Origin: Acidobacteriota bacterium
GTDB taxonomy: Bacteria > Acidobacteriota > UBA6911
Length of the DNA stretch: 64,000 nt
Direction of reading: 5' to 3'
Assembly (NCBI GenBank): GCA_031271905.1
Contig: JAISUT010000012.1
Location: 113,209 to 177,208 of the forward strand
Shown here: one piece after another, positions 26,922-34,916 of the stretch
How the letters are laid out: each line of letters opens with the position of its first letter
How positions within the stretch are numbered: position 1 is the first letter of the stretch
The notes under the pieces: generated by a model
What the model saw: the letters and a program-made list of their open reading frames with translations, nothing else
What the model was told of the DNA's origin: nothing
Databases searched by the model: none
Made by a program: the position numbers and the translations under genes

Positions 26922-27263
26922 CTACCCGATGGCGGCGTTTCCCGTCTCCTCGGTGCGGATGCGGATGCACTCCGGCAGGTCGAGGACGAAGATCTTGCCG
27001 TCGCCGATGTTCCCCGTCTTGGCGCCCTCGACGATCGCCTTGACGGTCTTGTCCTTGAAATCGTCGTTGACCGCGATCTCGATGCGGGTCTTCTTGTGCA
27101 GGTTCACCTCTGTCACCACGCCGCGGAACGACTCCGTGAAGCCTTTCTGCTGGCCGCAGCCCAAGGCGGTGGTCACCGACATCTTGAAGACTTCGGCCTT
27201 GAACAGGGCCTGTTTCACGTCGCTCAGTTTGTGCGGCTGAATGTACGCTATGATCAGTTTCAT
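26922..27263 (-). CDS. glnB: Nitrogen regulatory protein PII without the uridylylated tyrosine
   Basis: PII trimers sense 2-oxoglutarate and ATP/ADP and gate AmtB and glutamine synthetase control. The 113-residue protein has [13 protein letters not shown], the T-loop [17 protein letters not shown] and the signature [12 protein letters not shown] followed by IRIRT. In E. coli numbering, position 46 is Phe and position 51 Thr, so the Tyr51 that GlnD modifies is absent. AGAGGG stands 8 nt before the ATG at 27263, which favours this start over the track's. It follows amtB in one operon under a sigma-54 promoter. Confidence 0.95.
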   Translation of the reverse strand: MKLIIAYIQPHKLSDVKQALFKAEVFKMSVTTALGCGQQKGFTESFRGVVTEVNLHKKTRIEIAVNDDFKDKTVKAIVEGAKTGNIGDGKIFVLDLPECIRIRTEETGNAAIG

Positions 27264-27360
27264 GAAAATCACCCTCTGTCTGTAATCGAACCGTTAAATT
27301 CCGTTTCAACCCGTGCCGGGGCGGGCGAGCCGAAGCCGCGCCCGCCCAAGCCTTGCCATG

Positions 27361-28695
27361 TTATTCCGTCGTGAAGATCTGGAAGCCCGAGTAAGCCTCG
27401 TTGCCATGCTCGGTGATGTCCAGCCCCTTGAGCTGCTCTTCGTCGCTGGCGCGCAGGCCGATCGTGTACTTCAGGATGAGGAACAGCACCAAGCCGACGA
27501 TGAACGCCCAGCCGAAGCCTGCCAAGGCGCCGACCGCCTGGATGCCCAACTGCTTGAAGCCGCCGCCGTTGAACAGGCCGAGGGTGCCCTCCTGGAACGA
27601 GAAGAGGCCGTAGGCCAAGGTGCCCCAGACGCCGTTGACGCCGTGGACGCTGACCGCGCCGACCGGGTCGTCGACCTTGAGCTTCTGGTCGATGAACAGC
27701 ACGCTGAGCACCACCAGGACGCCGGCGACCGCGCCGATGATGACGGCGGAGACCGGGGAGACGCCGTCGCAAGGGGCGGTGATCGCCACCAGGCCCGCCA
27801 GCACGCCGTTCAAGGTCATGGAGAGGTCGGGTTTCTTGAAGATGATCCAAGAGGTGATCAGCGCCGTGATGGCGCCAGCCGCCGCCGCCAGGTTCGTGGT
27901 GACGGCGATGAAGCCGATGTCGCCGTTGCCGGCGGTGGTGCTGCCGGGGTTGAACCCGAACCAGCCGAGCCACAGGATGAACACGCCCAGGGCGGCCAGC
28001 GGCAGGTTGTGCCCGGCGATGGCCTTGGCCTTGCCGTTGACATACTTGCCGAGGCGCGGGCCGAGGACGATGGCGCCTGCCAACGCCAGCCAGCCGCCGA
28101 CGGAATGGACGATCGTGGAGCCGGCGAAGTCATGGAAGTTCATGTCGCTGAGCCAGCCTTCGCCCCAAGTCCACTGGCCGAAGACCGGGTAGATGACGAT
28201 GGAGATGACCGCGCTGTAGAGCAGGTACGAGACGAACTTCGTCCGTTCCGCCATCGCGCCCGAGACGATGGTCGCCGCCGTGGCGCAGAACACCGTCTGG
28301 AAGATCAGGAACGTCCAGTTCCAGCTGCTGGTGTCCCCGCCAGCCCACGGGGTGAAGTCGGCGTAGTCGGCGCTCCAGCCCCACATGATGCCGAAGCCGA
28401 CAAGAAAGAACGCGACGCTGCCGATGGAGAAATCCATCAGGTTCTTAAACAGGATGTTGCAAGCGTTCTTGGCCCGCGTGAAGCCGGTCTCCACCAGCGC
28501 GAAACCCGCCTGCATCCAGAACACCAGGAACGCGGCGATGCAAGTCCAGACGATGTCCAGGTTGCCTTGCACGTCGTCGGCGGTCGCCGCCGGCGCCTCG
28601 TCTTGCGCCATCGCGACGACCGCGCAGGCAAACAGCATCATCGTCGCCAGTAACGTCCATTTCAATACTTTTCGCATGTTTGACATGTTTGACAT
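27361..28695 (-). CDS. amtB: Ammonium transporter AmtB
   Basis: This trimeric ammonium channel has 444 residues. A cleavable signal peptide (about 8-30, ending AVVAMAQD) is followed by eleven hydrophobic helices. Family signatures are FWMQAGFALVETGF, the conserved pore histidine in FAGSTIVHSVGGW, and NGVLAGLVAITAPCD with the second-histidine helix DPVGAVSVHGVNGVWGTLA. AAGGAGG precedes the ATG at 28695. Its leader of about 200 nt begins at a sigma-54 promoter, consistent with nitrogen-limitation control. glnB follows after 97 nt. Confidence 0.96.
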   Translation of the reverse strand: MSNMSNMRKVLKWTLLATMMLFACAVVAMAQDEAPAATADDVQGNLDIVWTCIAAFLVFWMQAGFALVETGFTRAKNACNILFKNLMDFSIGSVAFFLVGFGIMWGWSADYADFTPWAGGDTSSWNWTFLIFQTVFCATAATIVSGAMAERTKFVSYLLYSAVISIVIYPVFGQWTWGEGWLSDMNFHDFAGSTIVHSVGGWLALAGAIVLGPRLGKYVNGKAKAIAGHNLPLAALGVFILWLGWFGFNPGSTTAGNGDIGFIAVTTNLAAAAGAITALITSWIIFKKPDLSMTLNGVLAGLVAITAPCDGVSPVSAVIIGAVAGVLVVLSVLFIDQKLKVDDPVGAVSVHGVNGVWGTLAYGLFSFQEGTLGLFNGGGFKQLGIQAVGALAGFGWAFIVGLVLFLILKYTIGLRASDEEQLKGLDITEHGNEAYSGFQIFTTE

Positions 28696-28903
28696 GACTA
28701 CATCCTTCCTCCTTGAATTAACACCAACTCAACCAACCGCCACCCCGTGAATTCCAAGGCGAAGCCGGCCCATGCCACCCCGTCCCCGTCGTGGTCGACG
28801 GCACCCGGTCGCATCCGCTCCGCCTCGTCGGCAAACAAAACCTCGGCCGGGCGCGTCCCGCCTTGAGCAAATCCGCGCGCCCCTCGGCTCGCTGTTTCCT
28901 TTT

Positions 28904-28919
28904 GCAAAATGCGTGCCAT
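28904..28919 (-). promoter_or_regulatory. Sigma-54 (-24/-12) promoter of amtB-glnB
   Basis: On the minus strand the sequence ATGGCACGCATTTTGCA carries TGGCACG and TTGCA with canonical spacing, a near-perfect match to the -24/-12 consensus. Transcription would start about 195 nt before amtB. An NtrC-type activator site is expected within the AT-rich 28920-29050 but I could not assign one. Confidence 0.85.
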
Positions 28920-29054
28920 AGGAAATGGGTTGGATAATAAAATATGTATTTCATTTGTTTTCTATGTGTTGCGGGATGTGGCGTCCAGGGCGTCGTCCGC
29001 CCCCGTGTGACAATAATGTATTGTTCGCAACTGTATTATTCATTTGTGTATGGT

Positions 29055-29175
29055 CGGTGGCGCCGGCACCCCGAAGGCGGGGAGCAAGCCGACCCCTGCG
29101 GCGAACCGGGGCGCCCCCCGAGCCGGCTTCGCGGGGAAAACAGGCTAGCCGGCGGAAACGCCGTCGCCGTTGCGC
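29055..29175 (+). other. GC-rich, hairpin-rich segment in the amtB / C_GCAxxG spacer
   Basis: The 764-nt gap between amtB and the next gene (28696-29459) holds no supported ORF. Inside it, GGCGCC at both ends could close a domain containing hairpins CCCCGAAGGCGGGG and CCCCTGCGGCGAACCGGGG. A third stem follows, CCCCGAGCCGGCTTCGCGGG, then GAAAACAGG. AT-rich blocks flank it on both sides (28925-29050 and 29205-29260). It might be a structured leader RNA or a protein-bound element. No known class could be assigned with confidence. Confidence 0.3.
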
Positions 29176-29459
29176 GGACTGGATCGGCGCGTCGCGGGCG
29201 GGGCGCAGAATTGATACATTGTTGTATGATGTTTGATCGGTCGCTACGTTATTGTTGGGGGAGGATGGCGGGGTGGCGCAAAGGGGCGCGGTCTGGGAGG
29301 GGCTCGGGATTTAAGAGGATGCGCGCAGAAAACCATACCATCTTACGTGGTTCCGCAGTAAAATCGACATCCGCACACGTTGGGCGCACGGGGCGGTCGC
29401 ACGTCTGCCGGCGCCCGCCCCGCCTTGGGAGGCATTGGAGTGGTTTTGGAGTTGTGGTG

Positions 29460-29864
29460 ATGGACGATACGCGCAGGGAGGTTCTCCGGCTCAGCGGCGA
29501 CGGTTACTGTTGCAGCCAGATCATGGTCATCATGGGGTTGGACGCCGTCGGCGACGAGAACCCGGAACTGGTGGAGGCGATGGCGGGGTTGTGCGGCGGG
29601 CTGGGCTCGGGGTTGACCTGCGGCGTCCTGACCGGCGCCGCCTGCCTGCTCTCGATGCTCGACCGGCTCAAGGCGAAGGCCGACATGATCCCCCGGCTGG
29701 TGGCGTGGTTCAAGGCGACCTACGAGCCGCGCTACCACGGCATCGCCTGCGCGGAGATCATCGACGGCAACCCCGGCAACAAGATGGACCGCTGTCCCCG
29801 GATGATGGCGGAGACCTACGAGAAGTGCCGCGAGCTGCTGGCGGAGTGCGGCCATTCCATCTGA
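29460..29864 (+). CDS. C_GCAxxG_C_C family putative redox protein
   Basis: This is a 134-residue cytoplasmic protein with conserved cysteines: GYCCSQ near residue 18, LCGGLGSGLTCGVLTGAAC in the middle, IACAEI and DRCPRMM towards the end. The pattern is that of the C-GCAxxG-C-C family, thought to be metal- or redox-active because of the invariant cysteines; its biochemical role is not established. The start is the ATG at 29460, with GGAG 8 nt upstream. The track's 306-residue ORF extends into untranslated sequence. It lies 34 nt ahead of the esterase gene, possibly co-transcribed. Confidence 0.8.
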   Translation: MDDTRREVLRLSGDGYCCSQIMVIMGLDAVGDENPELVEAMAGLCGGLGSGLTCGVLTGAACLLSMLDRLKAKADMIPRLVAWFKATYEPRYHGIACAEIIDGNPGNKMDRCPRMMAETYEKCRELLAECGHSI

Positions 29865-29898
29865 CTGGCGCGTTGGCGAATCGGCAAAGGGAGGCTCC

Positions 29899-31455
29899 AT
29901 GGAACTGATCAAATTTTGCACGTCACTGTTGGTCTTGTCGTTACTTGCCGCATGTGCGGCGCAACCGCCCGCCGGGCAGGCGCCCCAGGCGCCGATCTCG
30001 CAGGCGACCGTCACCGGCGGCGCGGTGGAGGGCGTCGTCGCGGACGGCGTCGCCTCTTTCAAAGGCGTCCCCTTCGCCGCGCCCCCGGTCGGCGACCTGC
30101 GTTGGAAGGCGCCGCAGCCGGTCGTCCCCTGGGAGGGGGTGAGAAAGGCGGCGGCGTTCGCCCCCGGCCCGATGCAGGACACCGAGTTTGGCAAGTCGAT
30201 AAACGGCGATGCGCCCGTGAGCGAGGACTGCCTCTACCTGAACGTCTGGACCGGCGCGGTGAAAACCGACGAGAAGCGCCCGGTCATGGTCTGGATCTAC
30301 GGCGGCGGCTTCGGCATCGGCATGACCAGCTCCGCCGTCTATGACGGGACCAACCTCGCCAAGCAAGGCGTGGTGCTGGTCAGCGTCGCCTACCGCGTCG
30401 GCCCGATGGGCTTCCTCGCGCATCCCGGGCTGAGCGCGGAGAGCGGCCAGGGCTCCGGCGCCTACGGCATCATGGATCAAATCGCGGGGCTCAAGTGGGT
30501 GAAGGAGAACATCGCGCAGTTCGGCGGCGACCCGGACAACGTGACCATCTTCGGCGAGTCGGCGGGCGGAATCTCCGTCAGCATGCTCGCGGCATCCCCG
30601 GCGGCGAAGGGGCTGTTCCACAAGGCCATCTCCGAGAGCGGCGGCAACATGACGCCGCCCCGCGTGACGCTCGAGCAGGCCGAGGCGCAGGGAGCGGCCT
30701 ACCTCGAGCGGCTCGGCGCGGACGACATCGCGGCGGCGCGCGCCCTCAGCGCCGAGGCGGTGCAGAAGGACACCAAGGGGATGGGGGGCTTCTGGCCCGT
30801 CGCGGACGGCGTGACCGTCCTCGCCGACCAGTACGCGGCCTACGAGGCGGGGGCGTTCAACGACACGCCCATCCTGGTCGGGACCAACTCCGACGAAGGG
30901 GGGATGTTCGTGGCGCAAAAGACGTCCCCCGCGGACTTCGAGAAGACGGTGCGCCGCCAGTACGCCGCCGGGGCCGCGGCCATCCTGAAGGCGTATCCGC
31001 ACGCCACGGAAGCCGAGGCGACGCGCTCCAGCAAAGACCTCTTCCGCGAATCCACGTTCGCCTGGCCGACCTGGGCGTGGGCGAAGCTGCAATCGCAGAA
31101 GGGGCGGGGGAAGGTCTACGCCTACTACTTCGACCACCGGACGGCGGCGACGCCGGACGGCGCGGGCCACGCCTCGGAGCTGCCGTTCGTGTTCCACAAC
31201 CTCGGCGGCGCGGGGGGCATGGGCACCGACGCGGGGAATCCCGACGACGTGGCGCTGGCCGACCTGATGAGCGCCTATTGGGTCAACTTCGCCAAGACGG
31301 GCGACCCCAACGGCGCGGGATTGCCGGCGTGGCCGGCGTTCACCGTCGAGGATCAGAAGGCGATGTATTTCGACAAGGCGCCGGGGGCGCGGGAGTACCC
31401 GAACCTGGAGCAGCTCAAGGCGTTCGACGTCCATTTCGGCAAGGCCGCCAAGTAG
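29899..31455 (+). CDS. Type-B carboxylesterase lipoprotein
   Basis: This serine hydrolase of the carboxylesterase/lipase type-B family has 518 residues. The N-terminal signal ends in the lipobox LLAAC (Cys19), so it should be lipid-anchored in the periplasm. Family motifs are SFKGVPFAAPPVGDLRW, SEDCLYLNVWTG, the oxyanion loop YGGGFGIG and the nucleophile elbow FGESAGG (Ser about 221). A Glu and His in the C-terminal half (GTNSDEGG, GHASELPFVF) complete the likely triad. GGGAGG precedes the ATG. The substrate is unknown; esters of small acids or xenobiotics are typical. Confidence 0.88.
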   Translation: MELIKFCTSLLVLSLLAACAAQPPAGQAPQAPISQATVTGGAVEGVVADGVASFKGVPFAAPPVGDLRWKAPQPVVPWEGVRKAAAFAPGPMQDTEFGKSINGDAPVSEDCLYLNVWTGAVKTDEKRPVMVWIYGGGFGIGMTSSAVYDGTNLAKQGVVLVSVAYRVGPMGFLAHPGLSAESGQGSGAYGIMDQIAGLKWVKENIAQFGGDPDNVTIFGESAGGISVSMLAASPAAKGLFHKAISESGGNMTPPRVTLEQAEAQGAAYLERLGADDIAAARALSAEAVQKDTKGMGGFWPVADGVTVLADQYAAYEAGAFNDTPILVGTNSDEGGMFVAQKTSPADFEKTVRRQYAAGAAAILKAYPHATEAEATRSSKDLFRESTFAWPTWAWAKLQSQKGRGKVYAYYFDHRTAATPDGAGHASELPFVFHNLGGAGGMGTDAGNPDDVALADLMSAYWVNFAKTGDPNGAGLPAWPAFTVEDQKAMYFDKAPGAREYPNLEQLKAFDVHFGKAAK

Positions 31456-31530
31456 CCTCTGCGACAACCCGCCGTTTGCCGCAGGGGGACGCCCGCGTCC
31501 CGCGAAGGCGGCGGCGATCAAAAAAATCCC

Positions 31531-31591
31531 AACCCCGAAGGGGTTGCGCCAATGACGACCGTTTGATGCAGGGCGCAACCCTTACAGGGTT
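31531..31591. terminator. Paired hairpins between convergent genes
   Basis: AACCCCGAAGGGGTT (31531-31545) and AACCCTTACAGGGTT (31577-31591) are two small hairpins arranged as an inverted repeat (AAGGGGTTGCGCC against GGGCGCAACCCTT). An A-run (AAAAAA) lies to the left and a TCATTTCC stretch to the right. The position between convergent genes suits a bidirectional terminator or REP-like element. Confidence 0.55.
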
Positions 31592-31677
31592 GGATCATTT
31601 CCCATCCCCCGCATCCTGCGACATCCCCGCGAGCCGCCAGCACCCGCCATCGTCCACGGTTTGGCGGGATGAGGGGC

Positions 31678-32496
31678 TTATTCCTCGCCTTCTCCCTCCA
31701 GGTCGCCGTAGCGGATGGTCGCCTTCGTATCAAATTTCCTATAGTCGTCGTAGGTGATCGTCTCCTCGATGCGCACCGTGCTGTCAACGAAGCGCAACCG
31801 CTCGTCCGCGTGCGTCCAGACCGGGAACCAGTATTTCCCGTCGATCATCTGGCGCAGGGTCTCGAACTCCGGGAACAACTGCCCGCTTGGCGACTGCGGC
31901 ACCGCCTTGCCCACCGTCCGCACCACCTGCAAGTCCAGGTCGTCCACCCAGATCCTCCCCTCGAAGTAGAGCCGCCCCGACTTGATCTTCTTGGGCTTGA
32001 CCGCGAAGACGTGGCAGTTGAGCTCGTCCACCCGCTCCTTCCCCTCGTATTTGAGGTCGTACAGCGGCAGTTCCGCCGTTGTCAAGGCGAACGGGTTGAG
32101 GTTGTTGATGATCTCCTCGTCCTCGCGGGTGAAGCGGAGCGACTTCAACTGCCCCCGGCGTTTGAGCTGCCGGACGTCGCGGCTGCCGTCGTCGTCGAAC
32201 ACCACCTCGGAGACGAGGTCCATCCACTCGTTCGAAGGGCGTCCGTCCTTGGAGCGGATGCGGATGTTGGCGGTCTGCCTGTAGGTGTAGTTCATCCAGG
32301 CTTTGTAGAACTCCGTCTCCTTCTCGGTGAACTGCTTGATGATCTCCTCCGGCGTCGGCTCCTGCGCCACCGCCTTGCCCCCCCCGGCGCCCCTTGCGCC
32401 TGCGGCGGTGGATTGCGCGCGCGCCCACACGCCGGCGGCGCCCGCCAGCAGGAGCGCCGCCAATGCGATCCGGACGGTTTCCTTGACGACTTTCAC
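31678..32496 (-). CDS. LolA-like periplasmic protein
   Basis: This 272-residue secreted protein has a signal peptide (about 8-29, ALAALLLAGAAGVWARAQ). After a low-complexity Gly/Ala stretch comes a beta-rich domain with KYEGKERVDELNCHVFAVKP, GRIWVDDLDLQVVRTVGKAV and a C-terminal ETITYDDYRKF. The pattern is shared by proteins annotated as outer-membrane lipoprotein-sorting (LolA/LolB-fold) relatives, abundant in Acidobacteriota. They probably carry lipophilic cargo, but the direct role is unproven. It is convergent with the esterase gene. The 58492-59334 gene encodes a second protein of similar style. Confidence 0.65.
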   Translation of the reverse strand: MKVVKETVRIALAALLLAGAAGVWARAQSTAAGARGAGGGKAVAQEPTPEEIIKQFTEKETEFYKAWMNYTYRQTANIRIRSKDGRPSNEWMDLVSEVVFDDDGSRDVRQLKRRGQLKSLRFTREDEEIINNLNPFALTTAELPLYDLKYEGKERVDELNCHVFAVKPKKIKSGRLYFEGRIWVDDLDLQVVRTVGKAVPQSPSGQLFPEFETLRQMIDGKYWFPVWTHADERLRFVDSTVRIEETITYDDYRKFDTKATIRYGDLEGEGEE

Positions 32497-32623
32497 GTTT
32501 GCACCTCCCGAATGGAACGACCGGCGGCGCGCGTGTCCCGCGCCCGCCCCGACCAGCCCTTTAGACCCGGTTCGTGGAAAATTGTCTCACATCCGGCGGA
32601 AATATTTGAGATGATACCTGCCT

Positions 32624-33361
32624 ATGTCGCTCGATAACGTGGTCGTCATCTTGGTCGGGACCAAACACCCCGGCAACATCGGCTCGGCGGCCCGGGCCCT
32701 CGCCAACATGGGCGTCAAGCGGTTGGTGCTGGCAGCCCCCCGCTGCGAGGTCAACGAGGAGTCGCAACGCCTCGCGAAGGCGGGGGCGGACGTGCTCGCC
32801 TCGGCGAAGGCCTACCCCTCCTTGCGGGCGGCGGTCGCGGGGGTGGGCCTGCTGGTCGGGACCACCGGCAAGGAGGGCGGCTACCGCGCCGGGGCGGCGA
32901 CGCCGCGCGCGCTGGCGCCGAGGATCCTCGCCCACGCGGCGGGGCAGGACGTGGGCATCGTTTTCGGCCCGGAGGACACGGGGCTGGTCGATGAAGACCT
33001 GCGGCTCTGCCAGCTCCTCGTCCGCATCCCCACCGACCGGGACGCCCGCAGCCTCAACCTCGCGCAGGCCGTGATGATCGTCGCCTACGAACTGATGCTC
33101 GGGAGCTTGGCGCGCGAGCCGGGGCGTGCGTTGAAGCTCGCGCGGGTGGAGCAGGTCGAGGCCATGTACGCGCAGTTGGAAGCGGCGCTGCTGGAGATAG
33201 GCTTCCTGCAGCCGCAGAACGCGCAGCACATGATGTTCGCCTTGCGCAAGCTGCTGGGGCGCGCCGGGCTGGAGTCCTCCGACGTGGGCGTCCTGCGCGG
33301 CATCGCCCGCCAGATCGGCTGGTGCGCGAAAAAACAGGGGCGAGCCTCTAAAAACCCCTAA
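32624..33361 (+). CDS. trmJ: SpoU/TrmH-family RNA methyltransferase, TrmJ-like, with repeat-derived tail
   Basis: This SPOUT methyltransferase has 245 residues. Motif 1 is VGTKHPGNIGSAARALANMG, motif 2 GIVFGPEDTGL and motif 3 SLNLAQAVMIVAYEL. N-terminal similarity and length match TrmJ, which 2'-O-methylates position 32 of tRNAs. The shorter C-terminal extension still has a coiled EAMYAQLEAALLEI stretch. The last residues (GRASKNP) and the stop codon are provided by a short-form copy of the dispersed repeat. The start is the ATG at 32624; GAGATGA lies just upstream. Confidence 0.88.
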   Translation: MSLDNVVVILVGTKHPGNIGSAARALANMGVKRLVLAAPRCEVNEESQRLAKAGADVLASAKAYPSLRAAVAGVGLLVGTTGKEGGYRAGAATPRALAPRILAHAAGQDVGIVFGPEDTGLVDEDLRLCQLLVRIPTDRDARSLNLAQAVMIVAYELMLGSLAREPGRALKLARVEQVEAMYAQLEAALLEIGFLQPQNAQHMMFALRKLLGRAGLESSDVGVLRGIARQIGWCAKKQGRASKNP

Positions 33362-33411
33362 AACCTCGCAGACGGGGCGCGACGCGGCGTCCGGGGTCCT
33401 TAGATGCCCCC
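33337..33411 (+). repeat. Dispersed palindrome, short form, copy 4
   Basis: GAGCCTCTAAAAACCCCTAA, then CCTCGCAGAC joined directly to GCGACGCGGCGTCCGGGG and a closing CCTTAGATGCCCCC. The middle third of the long form is absent. It overlaps the end of the TrmJ-like gene. Confidence 0.75.
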
Positions 33412-33438
33412 AGGGGCGCCCGTAGGCGCCTCGCCCCG

Positions 33439-34131
33439 CTACCGCCGCAACAGCTTGTCGGCGGGGAGGCGGAAGCCGGGTTGCGCCTTGGCGTCCCTCC
33501 ACGGCACGCCGTAGGAATCGACGAGGAACCGCTCGGTCGGCGCCTGCGCCTCGCCCTTGAGGTCGGTGTATTGGAAGTTCGCCATGCGGTAGCTGGACAT
33601 GGCCACCAGCCCCCCGCTCCGCTCCGAGCCGTAGGCGCCGATGAAGGAGCCCGCCAATTCCCCGTCCTTGAGGTAGACCGGCAGTCCCGCGAGCGACCCC
33701 TCCGGCAGGAATTTCAGCAGCGAGTTGGAGAGCGGCAGGAGCGCCAGCCCCTCGTCCTTCTCCTTCACCAGGAAGACCTGGGCGTAGGGGAGCGCATGGG
33801 CCGTGAGCGCCGCCTCGACCGCCGCCTCCAAGTCCTCCGGCAGCGCCCGCGCCTCTTCGCGTATCTTGAGCAGCTCCGCCGCGTGGCCGTCCCAGTCCAC
33901 CAGGTCGTGCGCGGGGTTCACGCAGTTCTCCACGTCCTTCCACCCCCCCATCTTCGCCTTGCCCGAGGGCTTGAGCTTGCAGGGGAACCGCGCCGACGCC
34001 TCCCCGTAGGCTTTGGCGACGACGGCGTCCACCTTCGCCGTGAGCTCCTCGCGGGCGTTTTGCGCGGAAGAGGGCAGGGCGATGCCGAGCCCGACCGCCA
34101 ACGTTAAAAGGGAAAACATGGACTTCGTCAT
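33439..34131 (-). CDS. Secreted protein of unknown function
   Basis: This 230-residue protein has an N-terminal signal peptide (MTKSMFSLLTLAVGLGIALP, cleavage near SSAQ). I do not recognise the mature domain. It is mixed helix/strand, contains two cysteines (PCKLKP and ENCVNP) and ends in basic LLRR. A central stretch alternates hydrophobic and glycine residues (LKDGELAGSFIGAYGSER). GGAGG stands 8 nt before the ATG at 34131; the track's 273-residue form starts far upstream without support. It is convergent with the TrmJ-like gene and divergent from the LigD-type phosphoesterase. Confidence 0.6.
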   Translation of the reverse strand: MTKSMFSLLTLAVGLGIALPSSAQNAREELTAKVDAVVAKAYGEASARFPCKLKPSGKAKMGGWKDVENCVNPAHDLVDWDGHAAELLKIREEARALPEDLEAAVEAALTAHALPYAQVFLVKEKDEGLALLPLSNSLLKFLPEGSLAGLPVYLKDGELAGSFIGAYGSERSGGLVAMSSYRMANFQYTDLKGEAQAPTERFLVDSYGVPWRDAKAQPGFRLPADKLLRR

Positions 34132-34300
34132 CTCCTGCACCTCCAGGGGCGCGCCCTGCGCCCGCCGCATCGGGGTCGTGTCTTGCGCAACCCGCAACCG
34201 CGCCTTGCGCAACCCGCGCCCATAGGCCAAAATACTTGCACAATTCGGCGACGGGGGCAAGGTTCTGGACGGCGGGGGCGCAGGGCTACAGTCGGTATTC

Positions 34301-34654
34301 GTGATTCACCGGCATCGGACGGGCAGGACGCACTACGACCTGCGCATCCTGTTCCCGGACGGCGCCCTGCGCTCCTGGTCCCTGCTCAAGGATCCGCCCG
34401 CGAGGAAGGGGGAGCGGCGTCTGGCGATCGAGCGGGAGACCTTCGACGAACAGGCGGTGGCGGCGCGCACCATCGAGGAGAAGGCGTTCGGCAGCGGCAG
34501 GGTGTTCGTTTGGGACGGGGGCGAGGCGTCCATCCGACGCCTCGCCCCCGACGCCATCGCCGTCACGTTCCAAGGGCGGAAGGTCTCGGGCGCGCACGAA
34601 CTGCGCCGGATGAAGTGGTATCCGGGCAACCACTGGCTCTTGGAGAAGAAGTGA
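34301..34654 (+). CDS. Stand-alone LigD-type 3'-phosphoesterase domain protein
   Basis: This 117-residue protein equals one DNA-polymerase/ligase N-terminal (phosphoesterase) domain. The metal-binding motif HRHRTGRTHYDLRI is at the N-terminus, SWSLLKDPP next, GSGRVFVWDGG in the middle, and NHWLLEKK at the end. In bacterial LigD this domain trims 3' phosphates and ribonucleotides at double-strand breaks. Here it is alone, with no ligase or polymerase part. The start is uncertain: GTG 34301 leaves the domain slightly clipped, and the in-frame upstream codons (LQSVF) look like domain sequence, so a non-ATG start further upstream is possible. Confidence 0.7.
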   Translation: MIHRHRTGRTHYDLRILFPDGALRSWSLLKDPPARKGERRLAIERETFDEQAVAARTIEEKAFGSGRVFVWDGGEASIRRLAPDAIAVTFQGRKVSGAHELRRMKWYPGNHWLLEKK

Positions 34655-34723
34655 CCTGCGTCGCGCGCGCCGCGCAGGCGCAAACCACAGAACACATACT
34701 ACAGGACACAGACCACTTTTGGC

Positions 34724-34751
34724 TTGACAGGGCGGGGCTTTCCATTAGAAC
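34724..34751 (+). promoter_or_regulatory. Promoter of the TPR-protein gene
   Basis: TTGACA (34724-34729), a 16-nt spacer and TAGAAC (34746-34751) give a start near 34758 and a leader of about 160 nt. The leader is GC-rich and can form stems (for example CCCCCGTCCGCCGGGG), but matches no riboswitch I could name. Confidence 0.6.
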
Positions 34752-34916
34752 CTAGTGCCAATCCGGCCCGCATGGTTACACGGGTCGCAAAGGGACGCAG
34801 TGCGCGGGTTTTCCGGGCGCCGTTTGGAAGTTTTGCCGGCTTTCGCCCCCGTCCGCCGGGGTTCGTCGGGCGGAGACGGGACGCGGGTTGTTTGGATTTT
34901 CATTCAGGAGTGTGCC

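Noticed and set aside
28698-28919. A 73-codon ORF upstream of amtB on the minus strand
   Set aside because: Its start lies in the sigma-54 promoter and it fills the untranslated leader. No family resemblance or Shine-Dalgarno was found.
34758-34916. Riboswitch-like leader before the TPR gene (GGGTCGCAAAGGGACGCAG)
   Set aside because: It has a superficial resemblance to c-di-GMP-I aptamers (CGCAAAG, GGACGC), but the conserved core order and the tetraloop/receptor parts are missing.
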